Shown here: positions 5,396 through 5,413 of the stretch, one piece after another
How positions within the stretch are numbered: position 1 is the stretch's first letter
Layout: each line of letters opens with the position of its first letter
Origin: Methylopumilus sp036745495
GTDB taxonomy: Bacteria > Pseudomonadota > Gammaproteobacteria > Burkholderiales > Methylophilaceae
Direction: 5' to 3'
DNA: 5,413 nucleotides
Assembly: GCA_036745495.1 (NCBI GenBank)
Contig: DAIOGA010000039.1
Coordinates: 1-5,413 of the forward strand
The notes under the pieces: model-generated
What the model was told of the DNA's origin: nothing
Seen by the model: only the letters and a program-made list of their open reading frames with translations
The model's database searches: none
Program-made: the position numbers and the translations under genes

Positions 5396-5413
5396 GGGGG
5401 ATTAGCTCAGTTG
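5396..5413 (+). tRNA. 5' end of a tRNA, probably tRNA-Ala (cut by the window edge)
   Basis: GGGGGAT-TA-GCTC-AGTTG fits the canonical tRNA start: a 7-base acceptor strand, U8 and A9, the D-stem GCTC, then A14 and the D-loop. A GGGGGAT acceptor followed by TAGCTCAG is what I recall for betaproteobacterial tRNA-Ala. The anticodon is outside the window, so identity is not proven. No rRNA gene is visible nearby. Confidence 0.75.

Noticed and set aside
1..5413. CRISPR array, insertion sequence or toxin-antitoxin pair
   Set aside because: No regularly spaced direct repeats, no transposase-like frame, and no small two-gene cassette were seen on either strand.

Overview
This AT-rich window (about two-thirds A+T by eye) carries a compact five-gene operon on the minus strand. 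The operon is transcribed away from a divergent MarR-type regulator, and the 5' part of an outer-membrane beta-barrel gene lies just downstream on the same strand. Gram-negative traits are clear: signal peptides, a periplasmic TPR protein and an outer-membrane barrel. The low G+C content, the protein style and the start of a tRNA-Ala-like gene fit a low-GC betaproteobacterium such as the Methylophilaceae. That placement is inference and has not been tested by any search.

Layout: 1-391 (-) partial outer-membrane beta-barrel protein; 392-501 its promoter and a perfect operator-like palindrome; 502-1158 (-) secreted TPR protein; 1169-1954 (-) short-chain dehydrogenase; 1972-2619 (-) TenA/heme-oxygenase-like protein with a probable di-metal oxidase ligand set; 2616-4064 (-) AMP-forming acyl ligase; 4067-4678 (-) 'thermostable hemolysin' family protein; 4679-4806 divergent control region; 4807-5274 (+) MarR regulator; about 5285-5309 stem-loop terminator; 5396 to the window end (+) 5' end of a tRNA.

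The operon genes are tightly packed. Gaps are 2, -4, 17 and 10 bases, one junction is an ATGA overlap, and the first two genes start with TTG. Read as a pathway, the ligase would activate an acyl chain. The 'hemolysin', whose C-terminal half looks like a GNAT/LuxI-type acyltransferase core, could transfer it. The heme-oxygenase-like protein could oxidise the product or substrate, and the SDR could perform a redox step. The TPR protein and the barrel would act in the envelope. The product is unknown.

The strongest unexplained signal is regulatory. An 18-bp palindrome, TAGTTT-N6-AAACTA, covers the -35 element of both the operon promoter (4724-4741) and the separate promoter of the outer-membrane gene (451-468). 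The two sites sit in a conserved block of about 39 bp (33 matches, one gap). This suggests that the adjacent MarR protein controls both units and ties the barrel protein to the putative biosynthetic operon.
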